Below are positions 22,552 through 35,175 of a DNA stretch of 64,000 nt, in pieces. Every line of letters begins with the position of its first letter. The stretch's first letter is position 1. Source of the DNA: Rutidosis leptorrhynchoides (Eukaryota > Streptophyta > Magnoliopsida > Asterales > Asteraceae). The position numbers and the translations under genes are program-made. Location: positions 360,014,001-360,078,000 of the forward strand of contig NC_092340.1 in the NCBI RefSeq assembly GCF_046630445.1. Reading direction: 5' to 3'. Under the pieces are notes generated by a model. It ran no database searches. It saw only the letters and a program-made list of their open reading frames with translations, and was not told the origin of the DNA.

Positions 22552-23968
22552 GTGAATCCTAGTAACAATCAAACAAGGAATGAGCATGTAAATGCTATAA
22601 CCACTAGAAGCGGTTTAACTACTAACCCGGAGACCCTTAAGTCCCCGGAAGTTCCCTTGTCTCCTTCTGTTTTGCAGGTGCCTGTTGATGTAGATGAGCA
22701 TGTTGAAAAAGAGCAAGAGAAAAGTGATCCACCGGAGGTCATATCGAAGAAAAGTGAAGAACCACCAGTGAAGGTGTACAAGGCACCTATTCCATACCCA
22801 AAAGCGTTGAAGAAAGACAGACTCGCGAGCCAATATCAGAAATTTGCGAATATGATCAAGCAAATCAGCATTAACATGCCACTCGCGGAGGTTCTTAAGG
22901 GTATGCCCCATTACAGGAAGTTTTTGAAAGATCTCATATCCTCGAAAGGAAAATACCAAGAAGTATCTGCCACATTCCTCCATGAGGAGTGTTCGGCCAT
23001 CTTGAAAAAGCAAAATGTACCTCCAAAATTGGGAGATCCGGGTAGTTTTATCATACCATGTATGATGGGTGATTCGGTAGTGTATGATGCGCTAGCCGAC
23101 CTAGGTGCAAGTGTTAACCTAATGCCTTACTCGTTATATTTGAAACTTGACTTAGGAGATTTGAAACCAACCTGGATGGATATTCGATTAGCAAACCAAT
23201 CATTTGATACTCCCATAGGTATAGCCGAGGATATTCTTGTAAAAGTTGGCTCACTTGTCTTTCCCGTCGACTTTGTTATTCTAGAAATGCAAGAGGACAC
23301 AAAAGTTCCTATCATTTTAGGACGTCCTTTCCTTAACACTGCAGATGCTATCATTAATGTCCAAAAAGAACAATTAAGTCTAGGTGTGGGAGACGAGAGA
23401 ATAGTTTGTAATATTGACAAAGCCATGAAAAGACCCACTTCCACCGATGACTCTTGTTTTCAAATTGATGTTATAAACTTTTGTGTTGAGAATGAATTAC
23501 AGGAGCTACTTGAAATTGATACCTTGGGGTTTGCCCCGGTGAGTGAAAGTGAATATTTCAATATTGATGAGGATTTTGATGAGTTGATGAAAGTGGTCAC
23601 GGATGATGAGACCATGAAAGAAGAATTTCCTAAGGAAGAAGAATCATTTGAAGATATCGAAAATAAAGATAGATTCCGAATAAAGAATTCCTTGGAAGAA
23701 CCACCCGTACTAGAGCTTAAGGAGCTACCCAAACACTTGGAGTATGCTTACCTCGAAGGTACATCTCAATTACAGGTAATTATTGCTTCATATCTTTCCG
23801 ATAACGAGAAGAAAAGGTTAATCTCTGTTTTGAAAACCCATAAAAAGGCTATAGACTGGAAAATGACCGACATTCCAGGGATAAACCCGTCTTATTGTAC
23901 ACATAAAATTCTCCTTGAGAATGACTTCAAACCAGTAGTACAAAGACAACGCAGGCTAAATCCCAACA
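22552..23968 (+). pseudogene. Athila A protease and start of pol, cut by element X
   Basis: An open frame of 473 codons in phase with gag. The retropepsin active site reads ALADLGASVNLMP, the Athila form of the D-T/L-G motif, followed by the flap region and the IILGRPFL landmark. An acidic linker and a pre-RT segment follow. The frame breaks at 23968, where X inserted into RLNPN; the next host codons resume at 40513. The last few codons up to 23973 belong to X. Confidence 0.85.
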
Positions 23969-26663
23969 TGTAATGACCCGGAATTTTCTGACCAAATTAT
24001 ACTTATGAGATTAATATTTACATAAATTAAACCATACAACATGATAAGCAATCCAAATTGTTGAGACTTGTGTTTTTGAAAAGAGTTTTACACAACGTTT
24101 GACCGTCCAATATGACCGATGATATCACGAACTATATAACATACGATAATTATACGTTTGTGTATATATATGTATTTATATATATTTAACATGATCTAAG
24201 GATGGTTTAACATCTCATTGTGTACTAATGACAATGAGTTATAAGTATATTTTGAAACTACTAACTTAAGTTTTCAAAACGATAACTATACGTAACATTC
24301 TTTGATATATATACTTATAATCTATAATGCTGATACATGTATCGTATATATAATGTATTTAATCACTTTTTAAGGACTTAAGTACATAAAACAATATAAG
24401 TATATTCACAAAAGATAGCTATATTTGAATTCTCGTTCCGTTTCCTCAAGATTTCTATACGTATATCTAGGGTATATGTACCCGTATCATACCCAACTTC
24501 TATACGTATTTACTATTGGTATATATACATCAAATCAACATCCTAATCAACATTATTACTGCCCTAGATATGAGGTAACTAGAATTTCTCAAGTAGTATG
24601 AATTATTAGTAAGAAAACAAAATTAGGAATCCTTTTCTTTCTTTATAAACTAAAAACGTTTTTATAAATGAACACCATTTCTTCACTCCTTTTTCTCATA
24701 CCTACACCCTCATTTCTCTCTCAAAATACTCCTAACTTCATACTTGATCATCTCCAAGCATTTTTCCCATCATTTAGCTTCAATTACAAGCCTTAAACAC
24801 CATAAAAAAACTCTTTCAAGAACATATCAAAATAACCACCCATTTGAAGAAGTTTACTTCCAACCTTTTGATCTAACTCCACCACTCTTTGATTCCAAGA
24901 TTATTTCTTATCTTTTGCAGTAACTTTGTCCAAGTAACTTGAGGTAGTAACCTTGTTCATAATCTTATTCAATTCATATTCATATAGCTATCTTATTTTG
25001 TGGTATAAAATTTTAACAACAAGAACATAGTTTGAATGATTTCAAACTTGTTCGCAAACTAAATAGATCCTTCTAACTTGACTTTTAAAACACTTCAAGA
25101 CCTGTAATATATCATAATGATATGCTAACCTAACAAGATATAACTTGGTTTTACAAAGAACATCTTAAAAACTGAATCTACGTCGTCGGAGTGCAACCGG
25201 GGGCTGTTTTGGGTTGGATAATTAAAAACCATCTTGAACTTTGAATTGGAAGTTCATGTTCTGGAAAAATGATATTTCTCATTAATATGTTAACACATAA
25301 AAATTTCATGGTTTAACTCAAAGTGTAAGTATTTTTAGAAAAATGATCATTAAATGTTGTTTTTATGATGGAAAATGATCACTTTCATAAGTTTCACCAA
25401 ATTTTGACCTATAACCTATGATTTCGAATACAAACTAAGGTATTTTCAGTTCATATTCTTAAAATTTGACTCGATCCAAGGAAGTGGCAAGTTGAACCAA
25501 CAAAAACGGAGTTGTAATGAAGAAACTACGACTAAAACAAGATTGGGTATCCGAAGCTAGTTTAGCTACGAAAATATTTGGAGAAAAAGTAAATTAATCA
25601 TATCTTTTCTAATTAATATTATATTTTATATATAATTACTTATGATTTGATTTTATATATTTCAGGACCACCCGTAAACAACACGAGAAGATTAATCATA
25701 AGACCTCATGATTGTACGCAACACGTCATTTGACAACACGGTACTTTATGTACGCAACAAGTCATTTGACAACATGGTACCATGGGTCGAGATTAATTCT
25801 GATCAATACGAATACGATGGGGTCTTTATTTATTTTATTTAAGCAACTAATTGTGGACCACTAACATCGGACTGCTAACTACGAACTAAGAAAATATTAA
25901 AAGTATTAAAAATATATATATATGTAACGATTACTTAAAAAGAAAATATGTTGATATATTATATATATGGTTAGGTTCGTGATATCTATCAGAGACCAAG
26001 TCGAATTAAATACCTTTAAGGCAAAAGTGAGTTTCATTTGCTCCCTTTTTAATTGCTTTTGCAATATATATTTTTGGGCTGAGAATACATGCGCTGCTTT
26101 TATAAATGTTTACAAAATAGACACATGTACTTAAAAATATATTCTACGTTGAGTTGTACCACTGACATATTTCCCTGTAGCTTGGTAACTACTATTTACA
26201 TGGGTATTGTAAACGCGAATCCTGTTGATAGATCTATCGGGCCTGACAACCCCAACCGGACTGGACGACCAGTATTCAATGGTTGCACAGTATTTCGTTT
26301 TGGTGACTACACTTGGTACGGTGTAGTGAGATTTCATAATAAAGGGAATATGCGACGTTGATTAAATGTTAAGTATGGTTACCAAGTGCTCAACCACTTA
26401 GAATGCTTTACATACACTTGCGAGTGTATTATCTTTATGATTATGAAATCTTGTGGTCTATTAACATATTGAAATGATTGTTATGATAAACCTATGAACT
26501 CAACAACCTTTTGGTTGACACTTTAAAGCATGTTTATTCTCAGGTACGAATTAAGTCTTCCGCTGTGCATTTGCTCAATATAAGGACATTACTTGGAGCC
26601 GATCATCGCAATGGGACCAAATGTTGATGACTTCGTCCAGGTGGATTAGGACGGGTCCTTTCA
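23969..26663 (+). repeat. 5' LTR of X
   Basis: 2,695 bp, TG..CA ended. It shares the phrase CAACCGGGGGCTGTTTTGG with the (minus) LTRs of B and D. Small ORFs inside, such as one near 26089, recur in both LTRs and are not genes. Confidence 0.9.
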
Positions 26664-26665
26664 GT

Positions 26666-26677
26666 TGGTATCAGAGC
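26666..26677 (+). other. Primer-binding site of X (initiator tRNA-Met type)
   Basis: TGGTATCAGAGC, two bases after the LTR, the standard Ty3/chromovirus primer site. Confidence 0.9.
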
Positions 26678-27478
26678 GGTGGTCGTAGCGAACCAGGTCT
26701 TGCGTTAGTGTGTCTAACTAGTAGTTGTTAGGATGCATTAATGAGTCTGGACTTCGACCGTGTCTACATGTCAAAAGTTTTGCTTATCATTTCTATTCGG
26801 AAATCATCTGCTTATCATCCTTAGGAAATTACCTGCTTATCATTCATAAGTCTAGACACGTTTTACTACATTTACTGCATTGATAGTGTATAGATGAATT
26901 CTTATCTTAGCATATCTGTTATTGCGAACTTTGACTGATATCTTTTCAAAGATTCTCCGTAATTTACGGGATTTTGGTATTATATATACATATGTAAATT
27001 ATGTATTGAAGGGTACCAAATCTAACTCCTATAATCTATTTCATACCAAAAATTCATTTTACCCATTATACAAGATGGATTCCGCATCTAGTTCGAATTC
27101 TTCAGATTCCGACAGTTATGCCGATATGGATTTCCATTCGGGCTCCGAAAGCAGCGTCACCGGAATGGATCAACCAATTTCCCATCATCTATTCTGGATG
27201 AATTGGGGATGGGTTCGTAATATACTAAATCACTGGAGACAAGAAGAAGGTGATCCATTCCATCCACCAAATTGCCCTCTTGGCGATGAACCTGAAGCAC
27301 TTACCGGCGAACCTATTCGAAACACCATTTTCTCTCTCATTTCTAGAGTATCTCGTTACGATTATATACTATCCCATATTACAAATCTTGTTCATTCGCT
27401 CGCTCTAACCGCCAATCATCCCGGTGTACTAGCAGAAGTTAACGAACTTCGCGCTCGCGTGACGGCTTTGGAGAACAT

Positions 27479-30000
27479 TGTAACATCCCGCGTTTTTCCG
27501 TTAAATTTAATTTTAACACCGTCTTTTTTTTTTAAAACATAATCTTTCGTATTTAAATTAATAGTTTCCGTGAGTAACGTTCATTATATTCCCGCTATTT
27601 AATTTTGACATCACCCGTTTACTCGAGCGTTTTAAAATATTCTTTTGGTTAATTACCGCACCCGCTTTGAAACTTGAGGGACCAATCTCGTCACTTGGCC
27701 AAATTGGGGCAACTAGTCACCACCTCCCCACCTTCCTCACCATTCAATCACCTCCATCTCTCTCTCTTTCTCTCTAGCAAGAACACACACAAACACCCAA
27801 TTCAAACATTCATCATCTAAATTCGGATCGGGAAGCAAACTTCAAAACAAATTACATATTCGTGATCCTCTCTTCATCCTCTACAATTTGATACCAACTT
27901 CATCTCGTTTGGGTAACATTTCTAAAACTCTAGATTTCTCTAAATTCGTGTTTTTTGATTTGAAATGGTGTTAGTTAGTGTCTATGGCTCGTGTCTAGCA
28001 TGAATATATGATTTACTTGCTCGATTTGTTGTTTTGAGTAACTAGTTTGAGTTTTTGAAATGGGTTTGCTTAATCCTTGATTTTGGATGAGTTAATGTTG
28101 TTAGATTGTTAAAGTTCATGTTTTAATTGTATTACTAGTATCAGTAGCTTCGTTTTGATGTATAGGTTGATTTAGAAAACTTCAAAAACCCGATTAATGA
28201 TTTTGTGATGTTTGACTAGGGTTTGATAGTTCTTGACATGAACTTTTTGATGCTTAAATGCCATGAAATGGTAATTGTTAGTGTTTAGTGGTAATGTATG
28301 CTTCATTACCTTCAAAACGGCATATCATATGTGTAAATTGGATTCCCGGAACCCAAAATGCATTTGATGAACTTGAAACCTTGATTATGAACGTTTAATG
28401 CGGTTTTTGGTTATTGTTAGTGATGAATTGCTTGATGAAATGTGCTTAGTTGTTTTCCTTGTCAAATTACCTTTCCAACGATATATGGTATGCATTTTAA
28501 ATGTTTTCGGTGGATGAAATGTGTTAAATTGTGTTTTGGTTCGAGACTTAGTCTATTTTCTGCAAACAGCATTTTTCCCAGGTATGCACGCCGCGCATAC
28601 CACCGCGCGCCGCGCGAATCCAAAAACCCAGATGAATGGCCCTTTTAGTCAAGTTCTGACCTGGTTTTACACTTGGGTGCGCGCCGCGCAACCCATTGCG
28701 CGCCGCGCAAAACCCCCAGGCCAGGCTCTTGTGTTTTTAAATGTTCTCAAAATGTTTCTCGCTTAACCGTAACCCCGATTAACATGAAAATCGGCTATTG
28801 TGTTCATATATGATTTCTCATCAGGGGAAAATTGTCGGATACCCGACCCGACCCCGTTGGCTTTGACTTTGACCAAGTTTGACTTTTAGTCAAACTTAAC
28901 CAAACTTTTATGCAAATGTTCTAACATGCTTTTATACGTGATTCTTGCATGAAACTTGACAACATGATTCACATGCTATACTAATCGAGTCGTAACGAGC
29001 CATAGGACTAATTGAACACATTTCACTCGACCTTGTGTCGTAACCGGTTAATTGATACAACTTACTTGTTTAGGTCAAGGCTAAGCAACTTTCGTGCATA
29101 CGTTACTTTGTGAAGTACTTTTATACTCGTGCACTCGAGGTGAGATCATAGTCCCATCTTTCAACAACTTTTATACTTTTAAATTATGGGATGAGAAACA
29201 TATACAGTTTTATACTACATACTTTATTACTTTGAACACAAGTACAAGGAAACAAACATTCCACAGCGAGTTAGAACAAAAATCCTCAATTCGATTATCA
29301 TTAGTTACACTTGCAGGGTGTAAGCGAGAACTTATATTGTGTGGCCATACGGGTTTGACAAACCCTCATTACGGACGGTTCGCTACCGTCTACGGATGAA
29401 ATATATTTTCGAGAAACAGTGTATGTTCTAACACTATTGTGATGGGGTTCTAAGGAAGGAAACGTTAAGTCTTGATAATTGGGTGCTCGCGAACAATACT
29501 TTTGGAATGCAAACGATTTTGATAATCAACTATGGGAATACTAAATCTTGTGGTTCAAAAACAACGTTTACAAACACCTATGATTTCACCAACGTTTTTC
29601 GTTGACAGTTTTCTATATGTTTCTCAGGTTCATACTTGGCTATTTGATATATGCTTCCGCGTTCACTCATACTTGCTTGGGGTCAAACATACATGCATAC
29701 ACTCTGATCATTTGCTTGGAGTCAAGATACATACATACATACGCTAGGGATAGCACTTGTGGATTCAAACTTTTGTTTACATACTTACTCTATTTATAGC
29801 AACTGTGTTTTTAAACAAATTATGTCGCAAGTTATTTCATTTATACTTTATGACTTTTGTAAACTAAACTTGCAAGTCTTGCACCTTTCAAATGAATGCG
29901 ACATAATTTTGGTCAAACAAGTCTCATATAGGGACTACGACCACGCAACGGGACCTAAGTTAACGGCGCCGTCAATAACGGTTTTGGTCGGGTCGTTACA
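27479..30000 (+). repeat. 5' LTR of Y
   Basis: 2,522 bp. It contains the four-palindrome cluster at 28586-28708. Small ORFs inside recur at the same offsets in the 3' LTR (for example 28442 and 33174) and are not supported as genes. Confidence 0.9.
28586..28708. repeat. Two pairs of GC-rich palindromes in the Y 5' LTR
   Basis: GCGCGCCGCGC (first copy GCACGCCGCGC) at 28586, 28605, 28679 and 28698. The members of each pair are 19 bp apart. The same four occur in the 3' LTR at 33318, 33337, 33411 and 33430. Confidence 0.95.
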
Positions 30001-30002
30001 AG

Positions 30003-30014
30003 TGGTATCAGAGC
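30003..30014 (+). other. Primer-binding site of Y (initiator tRNA-Met type)
   Basis: TGGTATCAGAGC, two bases after the LTR. Confidence 0.9.
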
Positions 30015-30687
30015 GTTGGTTGTAGGGAACTAGGACGTGCATTAGTGTGTCTAACAGAGTCGTTAGGACGCATTAGTGAGTCTAGACTACAACCGGATAG
30101 TTAGCATTTGCATTCTGACATACATTTGCTATAGATAGCACTTACTTGACTACTTGTGCATTATACTTGAATCATTCTTAGGCAAACTTTTTAATGGTAC
30201 CCAACCTTCATCATACGAACTCGTATTCCGCCACTTTTTGGTAACACACGTAAATTCATGATTCATACACGTATGGATGACGACGACTTCATTAGTCACA
30301 CTTGTTCGGGAACTCTGTCTCCCGGATTGTTATTTGCCACCGTTTCAACTTACTATCGGTTTCCCACTAGTGTTTCTTACTATCTACTTTTTGGTGTTAC
30401 TACCATCACTACTCTAGGTGAGTATCGTCATCAACATTTATCACTACGGTTGCGTGCTACTCGTTATCATGACTCGTTACTCTTTTCATACCTGAATACC
30501 TTATTGTCTGACTCGAACCACATTGACGTGAACAATCATTTATACACTTCCCTCGGGGAACGCTTCTTTATAGTTGCACTAATTCTTTCGATTCAATACG
30601 AGTCACGTTAGAGACGTCGTTACACTTTGTTTATTTTAAACTTCACGATTACACGAACTTGAATCTATAGAGTGATGTGGGAATGGA

Positions 30688-30808
30688 GGTATGAGTTAGC
30701 GTAATATAATGACACTCGATCAACGTGGTTATATTACGTTAAGACATACCAAAGTTCTAATGACACGTGATGGTGGTTAGACTCGATCAACCTAATCACC
30801 ACCATGTG
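30688..30808. other. Twin-hairpin module of Y
   Basis: Hairpin 1 (30688-30750): a 22-bp stem with three mismatches, outer arms GGTATG and CATACC, inner arms CGTAATATAA and TTATATTACG. Hairpin 2 (30764-30808): a 17-bp stem with outer arms CACGTG and CATGTG (partly wobble). Both loops contain ACTCGATCAAC. A homologous module lies in X at 36811-36919. The surrounding DNA from 30015 to 31310 has no recognised gene; ORFs at 30258 and 30811 have no motif support. Confidence 0.8.
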
Positions 30809-31310
30809 CCATGTACATGACTTCATCCTTTCATGTTTGGACATCCGAAAACTCCGAGAATATTTATAACAACCATACCGGGGACACACCTTCAATTATT
30901 GTCAAATTATATTTATGCTTCCGAATGAATTACCGATTCCATTCGACTTCAACCGTATGTCGCACGGGTATACTAGCTCGTCCTCGCGCAGTCTTATTGA
31001 CTAACTACAATTTACTCGTTATGCTCACATCGGGGCGGAAACTTCTCTTGCATCACCCTCGTACTTCCGGTTCAGGAGGTCCTTATTCTAAATTCTCAAT
31101 GGAGAGCGACTCTTCACGTCATACAAGTATTCGCCGCGAGGGTGGATAGTCTTAACAATCGTTTTCAAAACCCGATAAGAACTTGCCCCGACGAACGTTT
31201 TTGAAAACCGATAAATCTTCCGCGACGCGAATTTTCTTGAGAAACTTGTCCTAGCTAACGTTTTCAATTCCTAGCAAACTTGTTCAATATGCCTTAGGGA
31301 AATGTACCCC

Positions 31311-31960
31311 GTTTCGGATCGAGATCCTCGTTTCACTTCTAGATTTTGGAGTACCTTACAAAAAGCCTCGGGACCACGTTTAAACATGGGTACCGCGTAC
31401 CATCCACAACCCGACGGACCGAACAAACATACGATTTAAGTCTTGAAAACCATAATACGAATTTGTATTACCAACTTCAAATTTACTTGAGAAAAGTATT
31501 TTCCTTTAACCGAATCCTCGTACTACAATGATTTTCATTCGAGTTTTAACGTCACTCCTTTTGAAACCACATGTGACCGGAAACGTCATTCTCCTTTGTC
31601 GAACCAAGTAAACGATGATCAATTCACCGGGGCCGAGGTTATTTATGAGCAACCGAGAAAATTTATTCATATTCAGGTAAAACCCTACGCGACTCGTAAT
31701 CACCAAGAGCTACGCCGATGTTAGACGTAAACATTTCAAATTCCACGTGGGAAACCGCGTCACGTTAAGAGTCGCACCTTGGAAAGGTGCAATCCATTTC
31801 GGGAAAACGTAGGAAGCTAAATCTGTGATATTTTATCCTTTTGAAATCTTGGGGCGTTTTAGACCCGTTGCTAGCCGTTTAGATTTTCCGGCTCATTTCG
31901 AGTCTCCGTTTATCCTACATTCGATGTATCAACTTAAAGACGTGTTTTGCGAAACGAGAA
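31311..31960 (+). pseudogene. Decayed integrase relic in Y
   Basis: Translated fragments in shifting frames match chromovirus integrase in order: [12 protein letters not shown] (with the second catalytic Asp), [14 protein letters not shown], a stretch ending FNVTPFET, then the C-terminal domain (VTLRVAPWKGAIHFGK, about 31760-31810) and a relic of PVASRLDFPAHF. Several stops and frame changes are present. RT, RNase H and gag are absent. It shows that Y descends from a full chromovirus. The stretch 31961-32170 is probably a further decayed C-terminal part. Confidence 0.75.
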
Positions 31961-32170
31961 CTTGTTATCTCCTTTGATGAACTCACCATCGACGATAACC
32001 CTCACTTCCTAGGAGGACCGGTTGAAACCATGAATCGTGAAGCCAAACCTTAAAACAACATACGACCCCGACCTTCAAGTTCGTTGAAATGCTCAAGGAC
32101 GTACCTTCACTTATTCGTAGAATTTACAACGCAAGATCTCGAGTAAGATTCAACAACTACTACTTCCAAC

Positions 32171-32208
32171 TAAATTTCGGGACGAAATTTCTTTTGAGGC
32201 GTGGATAA
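32171..32208 (+). other. Polypurine-like tract and 3' internal motif of Y
   Basis: TTTCGGGACGAAATTTC followed by TTTTGAGGCGTGGATAA, directly before the 3' LTR. The GGGACGAAATT block is the usual chromovirus signature at this place and is also found in X (37779) and B (minus strand, 45735). Confidence 0.75.
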
Positions 32209-34732
32209 TGTAACATCCCGCGTTTTTCCGTTAAATTTAATTTTAACACCGTCTTTTTTTTTTTAAAAACATAATCTTTCGTATTTAAATTAATAGTTTC
32301 CGTGAGTAACGTTCATTATATTCCCGCTATTTAATTTTGACATCACCCGTTTACTCGAGCGTTTTAAAATATTCTTTTGGTTAATTACCGCACCCGCTTT
32401 GAAACTTGAGGGACCAATCTCGTCACTTGGCCAAATTGGGGCAACTAGTCACCACCTCCCCACCTTCCTCACCATTCAATCACCTCCATCTCTCTCTCTT
32501 TCTCTCTAGCAAGAACACACACAAACACCCAATTCAAACATTCATCATCTAAATTCGGATCGGGAAGCAAACTTCAAAACAAATTACATATTCGTGATCC
32601 TCTCTTCATCCTCTACAATTTGATACCAACTTCATCTCGTTTGGGTAACATTTCTAAAACTCTAGATTTCTCTAAATTCGTGTTTTTTGATTTGAAATGG
32701 TGTTAGTTAGTGTCTATGGCTCGTGTCTAGCATGAATATATGATTTACTTGCTCGATTTGTTGTTTTGAGTAACTAGTTTGAGTTTTTGAAATGGGTTTG
32801 CTTAATCCTTGATTTTGGATGAGTTAATGTTGTTAGATTGTTAAAGTTCATGTTTTAATTGTGTTACTAGTATCACTAGCTTCGTTTTGATGTATAGGTT
32901 GATTTAGAAAACTTCAAAAACCCGATTAATGATTTTGTGATGTTTGACTAGGGTTTGATAGTTCTTGACATGAACTTTTTGATGCTTAAATGCCATGAAA
33001 TGGTAATTGTTAGTGTTTAGTGGTAATGTATGCTTCATTACCTTCAAAACGGCATATCATATGTGTAAATTGGATTCCCGGAACCCAAAATGCATTTGAT
33101 GAACTTGAAACCTTGATTATGAACGTTTAATGCGGTTTTTGGTTATTGTTAGTGATGAATTGCTTGATGAAATGTGCTTAGTTGTTTTCCTTGTCAAATT
33201 ACCTTTCCAACGATATATGGTATGCATTTTAAATGTTTTCGGTGGATGAAATGTGTTAAATTGTGTTTTGGTTCGAGACTTAGTCTATTTTCTGCAAACA
33301 GCATTTTTCCCAGGTATGCGCGCCGCGCATACCACCGCGCGCCGCGCGAATCCAAAAACCCAGATGAATGGCCCTTTTAGTCAAGTTCTGACCTGGTTTT
33401 ACACTTGGGTGCGCGCCGCGCAACCCATTGCGCGCCGCGCAAAACCCCCAGGCCAGGCTCTTGTGTTTTTAAATGTTCTCAAAATGTTTCTCGCTTAACC
33501 GTAACCCCGATTAACATGAAAATCGGCTATTGTGTTCATATATGATTTCTCATCAGGGGAAAATTGTCGGATACCCGACCCGACCCCGTTGGCTTTGACT
33601 TTGACCAAGTTTGACTTTTAGTCAAACTTAACCAAACTTTTATGCAAATGTTCTAACATGCTTTTATACGTGATTCTTGCATGAAACTTGACAACATGAT
33701 TCACATGCTATACTAATCGAGTCGTAACGAGCCATAGGACTAATTGAACACATTTCACTCGACCTTGTGTCGTAACCGGTTAATTGATACAACTTACTTG
33801 TTTAGGTCAAGGCTAAGCAACTTTCGTGCATACGTTACTTTGTGAAGTACTTTTATACTCGTGCACTCGAGGTGAGATCATAGTCCCATCTTTCAACAAC
33901 TTTTATACTTTTAAATTATGGGATGAGAAACATATACAGTTTTATACTACATACTTTATTACTTTGAACACAAGTACAAGGAAACAAACATTCCACAGCG
34001 AGTTAGAACAAAAATCCTCAATTCGATTATCATTAGTTACACTTGCAGGGTGTAAGCGAGAACTTATATTGTGTGGCCATACGGGTTTGACAAACCCTCA
34101 TTACGGACGGTTCGCTACCGTCTACGGATGAAATATATTTTCGAGAAACAGTGTATGTTCTAACACTATTGTGATGGGGTTCTAAGGAAGGAAACGTTAA
34201 GTCTTGATAATTGGGTGCTCGCGAACAATACTTTTGGAATGCAAACGATTTTGATAATCAACTATGGGAATACTAAATCTTGTGGTTCAAAAACAACGTT
34301 TACAAACACCTATGATTTCACCAACGTTTTTCGTTGACAGTTTTCTATATGTTTCTCAGGTTCATACTTGGCTATTTGATATATGCTTCCGCGTTCACTC
34401 ATACTTGCTTGGGGTCAAGCATACATGCATACACTCTGATCATTTGCTTGGAGTCAAGATACATACATACATACGCTAGGGATAGCACTTGTGGATTCAA
34501 ACTTTTGTTTACATACTTACTCTATTTATAGCAACTGTGTTTTTAAACAAATTATGTCGCAAGTTATTTCATTTATACTTTATGACTTTTGTAAACTAAA
34601 CTTGCAAGTCTTGCACCTTTCAAATGAGTGCGACATAATTTTGGTCAAAAAAGTCTCATATAGGGACTACGACCACGCAACGGGACCTAAGTTAACGGCG
34701 CCGTCAATAACGGTTTTGGTCGGGTCGTTACA
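32209..34732 (+). repeat. 3' LTR of Y
   Basis: 2,524 bp, nearly identical to 27479-30000, with the same palindrome cluster. Confidence 0.9.
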
Positions 34733-35158
34733 AACATGGTGCGAAGGTTGCAAACACCAGCAGCAGCACCAGCAGCATAATCAGCACCACCATCAATAAC
34801 ATCAACAATACCATCATCACCACTAACAAACAACATCCGCATCACACGTCTCGACATCATAATCTGTCCCACAAACATCAACATCATACGCAACATAGAT
34901 ACCAAGGAGTACCAACAATAATGAACGATGAAGTATTGATCCATAACTTCATTGATATTCTGCGAAGAATATGTGGTCTCAAAAAGTTTTAGAGATTTCT
35001 TATTCTAGCTCAAACCGAAAAGCAAATGAGATGAATATCATATTAACTCATTAAATTCATGATTTCATCTGAAGAAAATATATATGTATATATGTTTTCA
35101 TAAAGATTGTAATTAAAAGTTCTTTTGTACAAAATATTAATGGTGAAATTTTTTTTAA

Positions 35159-35175
35159 CGGGTAGGTAATACCCG
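35159..35175 (+). other. PPT-like hairpin CGGGTAGGTAATACCCG in X
   Basis: The motif follows T8AA and repeats the AACGGGTAGGTA that lies directly before the 3' LTR of X (37799-37810). It folds as CGGGTA/TACCCG. Element B has the same motif on its own sense strand at 50484-50500. Confidence 0.7.

Larger units (their letters stand above)
27479..34732 (+). mobile_element. Non-autonomous chromovirus-like element Y nested in X
   Basis: It starts TGTAACATCCCG and ends GGGTCGTTACA, with target duplication AACAT at 27474-27478 and 34733-34737. LTRs are 27479-30000 and 32209-34732, almost identical. One visible change is GTATGCACGCC at 28584 against GTATGCGCGCC at 33316. The internal region is only 2,208 bp, shorter than one LTR, and holds a primer site, a twin-hairpin module, a decayed integrase relic and a polypurine-like tract. 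It cannot encode its own proteins. Confidence 0.9.
27075..34780 (+). pseudogene. ORF0 of X, acidic/coiled-coil protein, split by element Y
   Basis: Only 27075-27478 and 34738-34780 are coding; Y lies between. The ATG is about 400 bp after the primer site. The protein begins with a Ser/Asp-rich stretch (MDSASSSNSSDSDSYADMDF), then a Trp-containing segment (LFWMNWGWVRNILNHW), then a heptad-like region (VLAEVNELRARVTALEN) suggesting a coiled coil. The frame rejoins exactly across the Y insertion and stops at TAA 34778-34780. Reading through that stop gives a Ser/Thr/Pro/Ile-rich extension to about 34920, so the stop may be secondary. It lacks gag motifs and a zinc knuckle. I do not recognise the family. 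Its position matches the extra ORFs of B. Confidence 0.55.

Noticed and set aside
26089-26361. 90-codon ORF repeated at 39933
   Set aside because: Identical position in both X LTRs, no known motif; repeats because the LTR repeats.
28442-30025. Series of ORFs repeated at 33174-34799
   Set aside because: They lie in the two LTRs of Y and include the GC-rich palindromes; no protein-family support.
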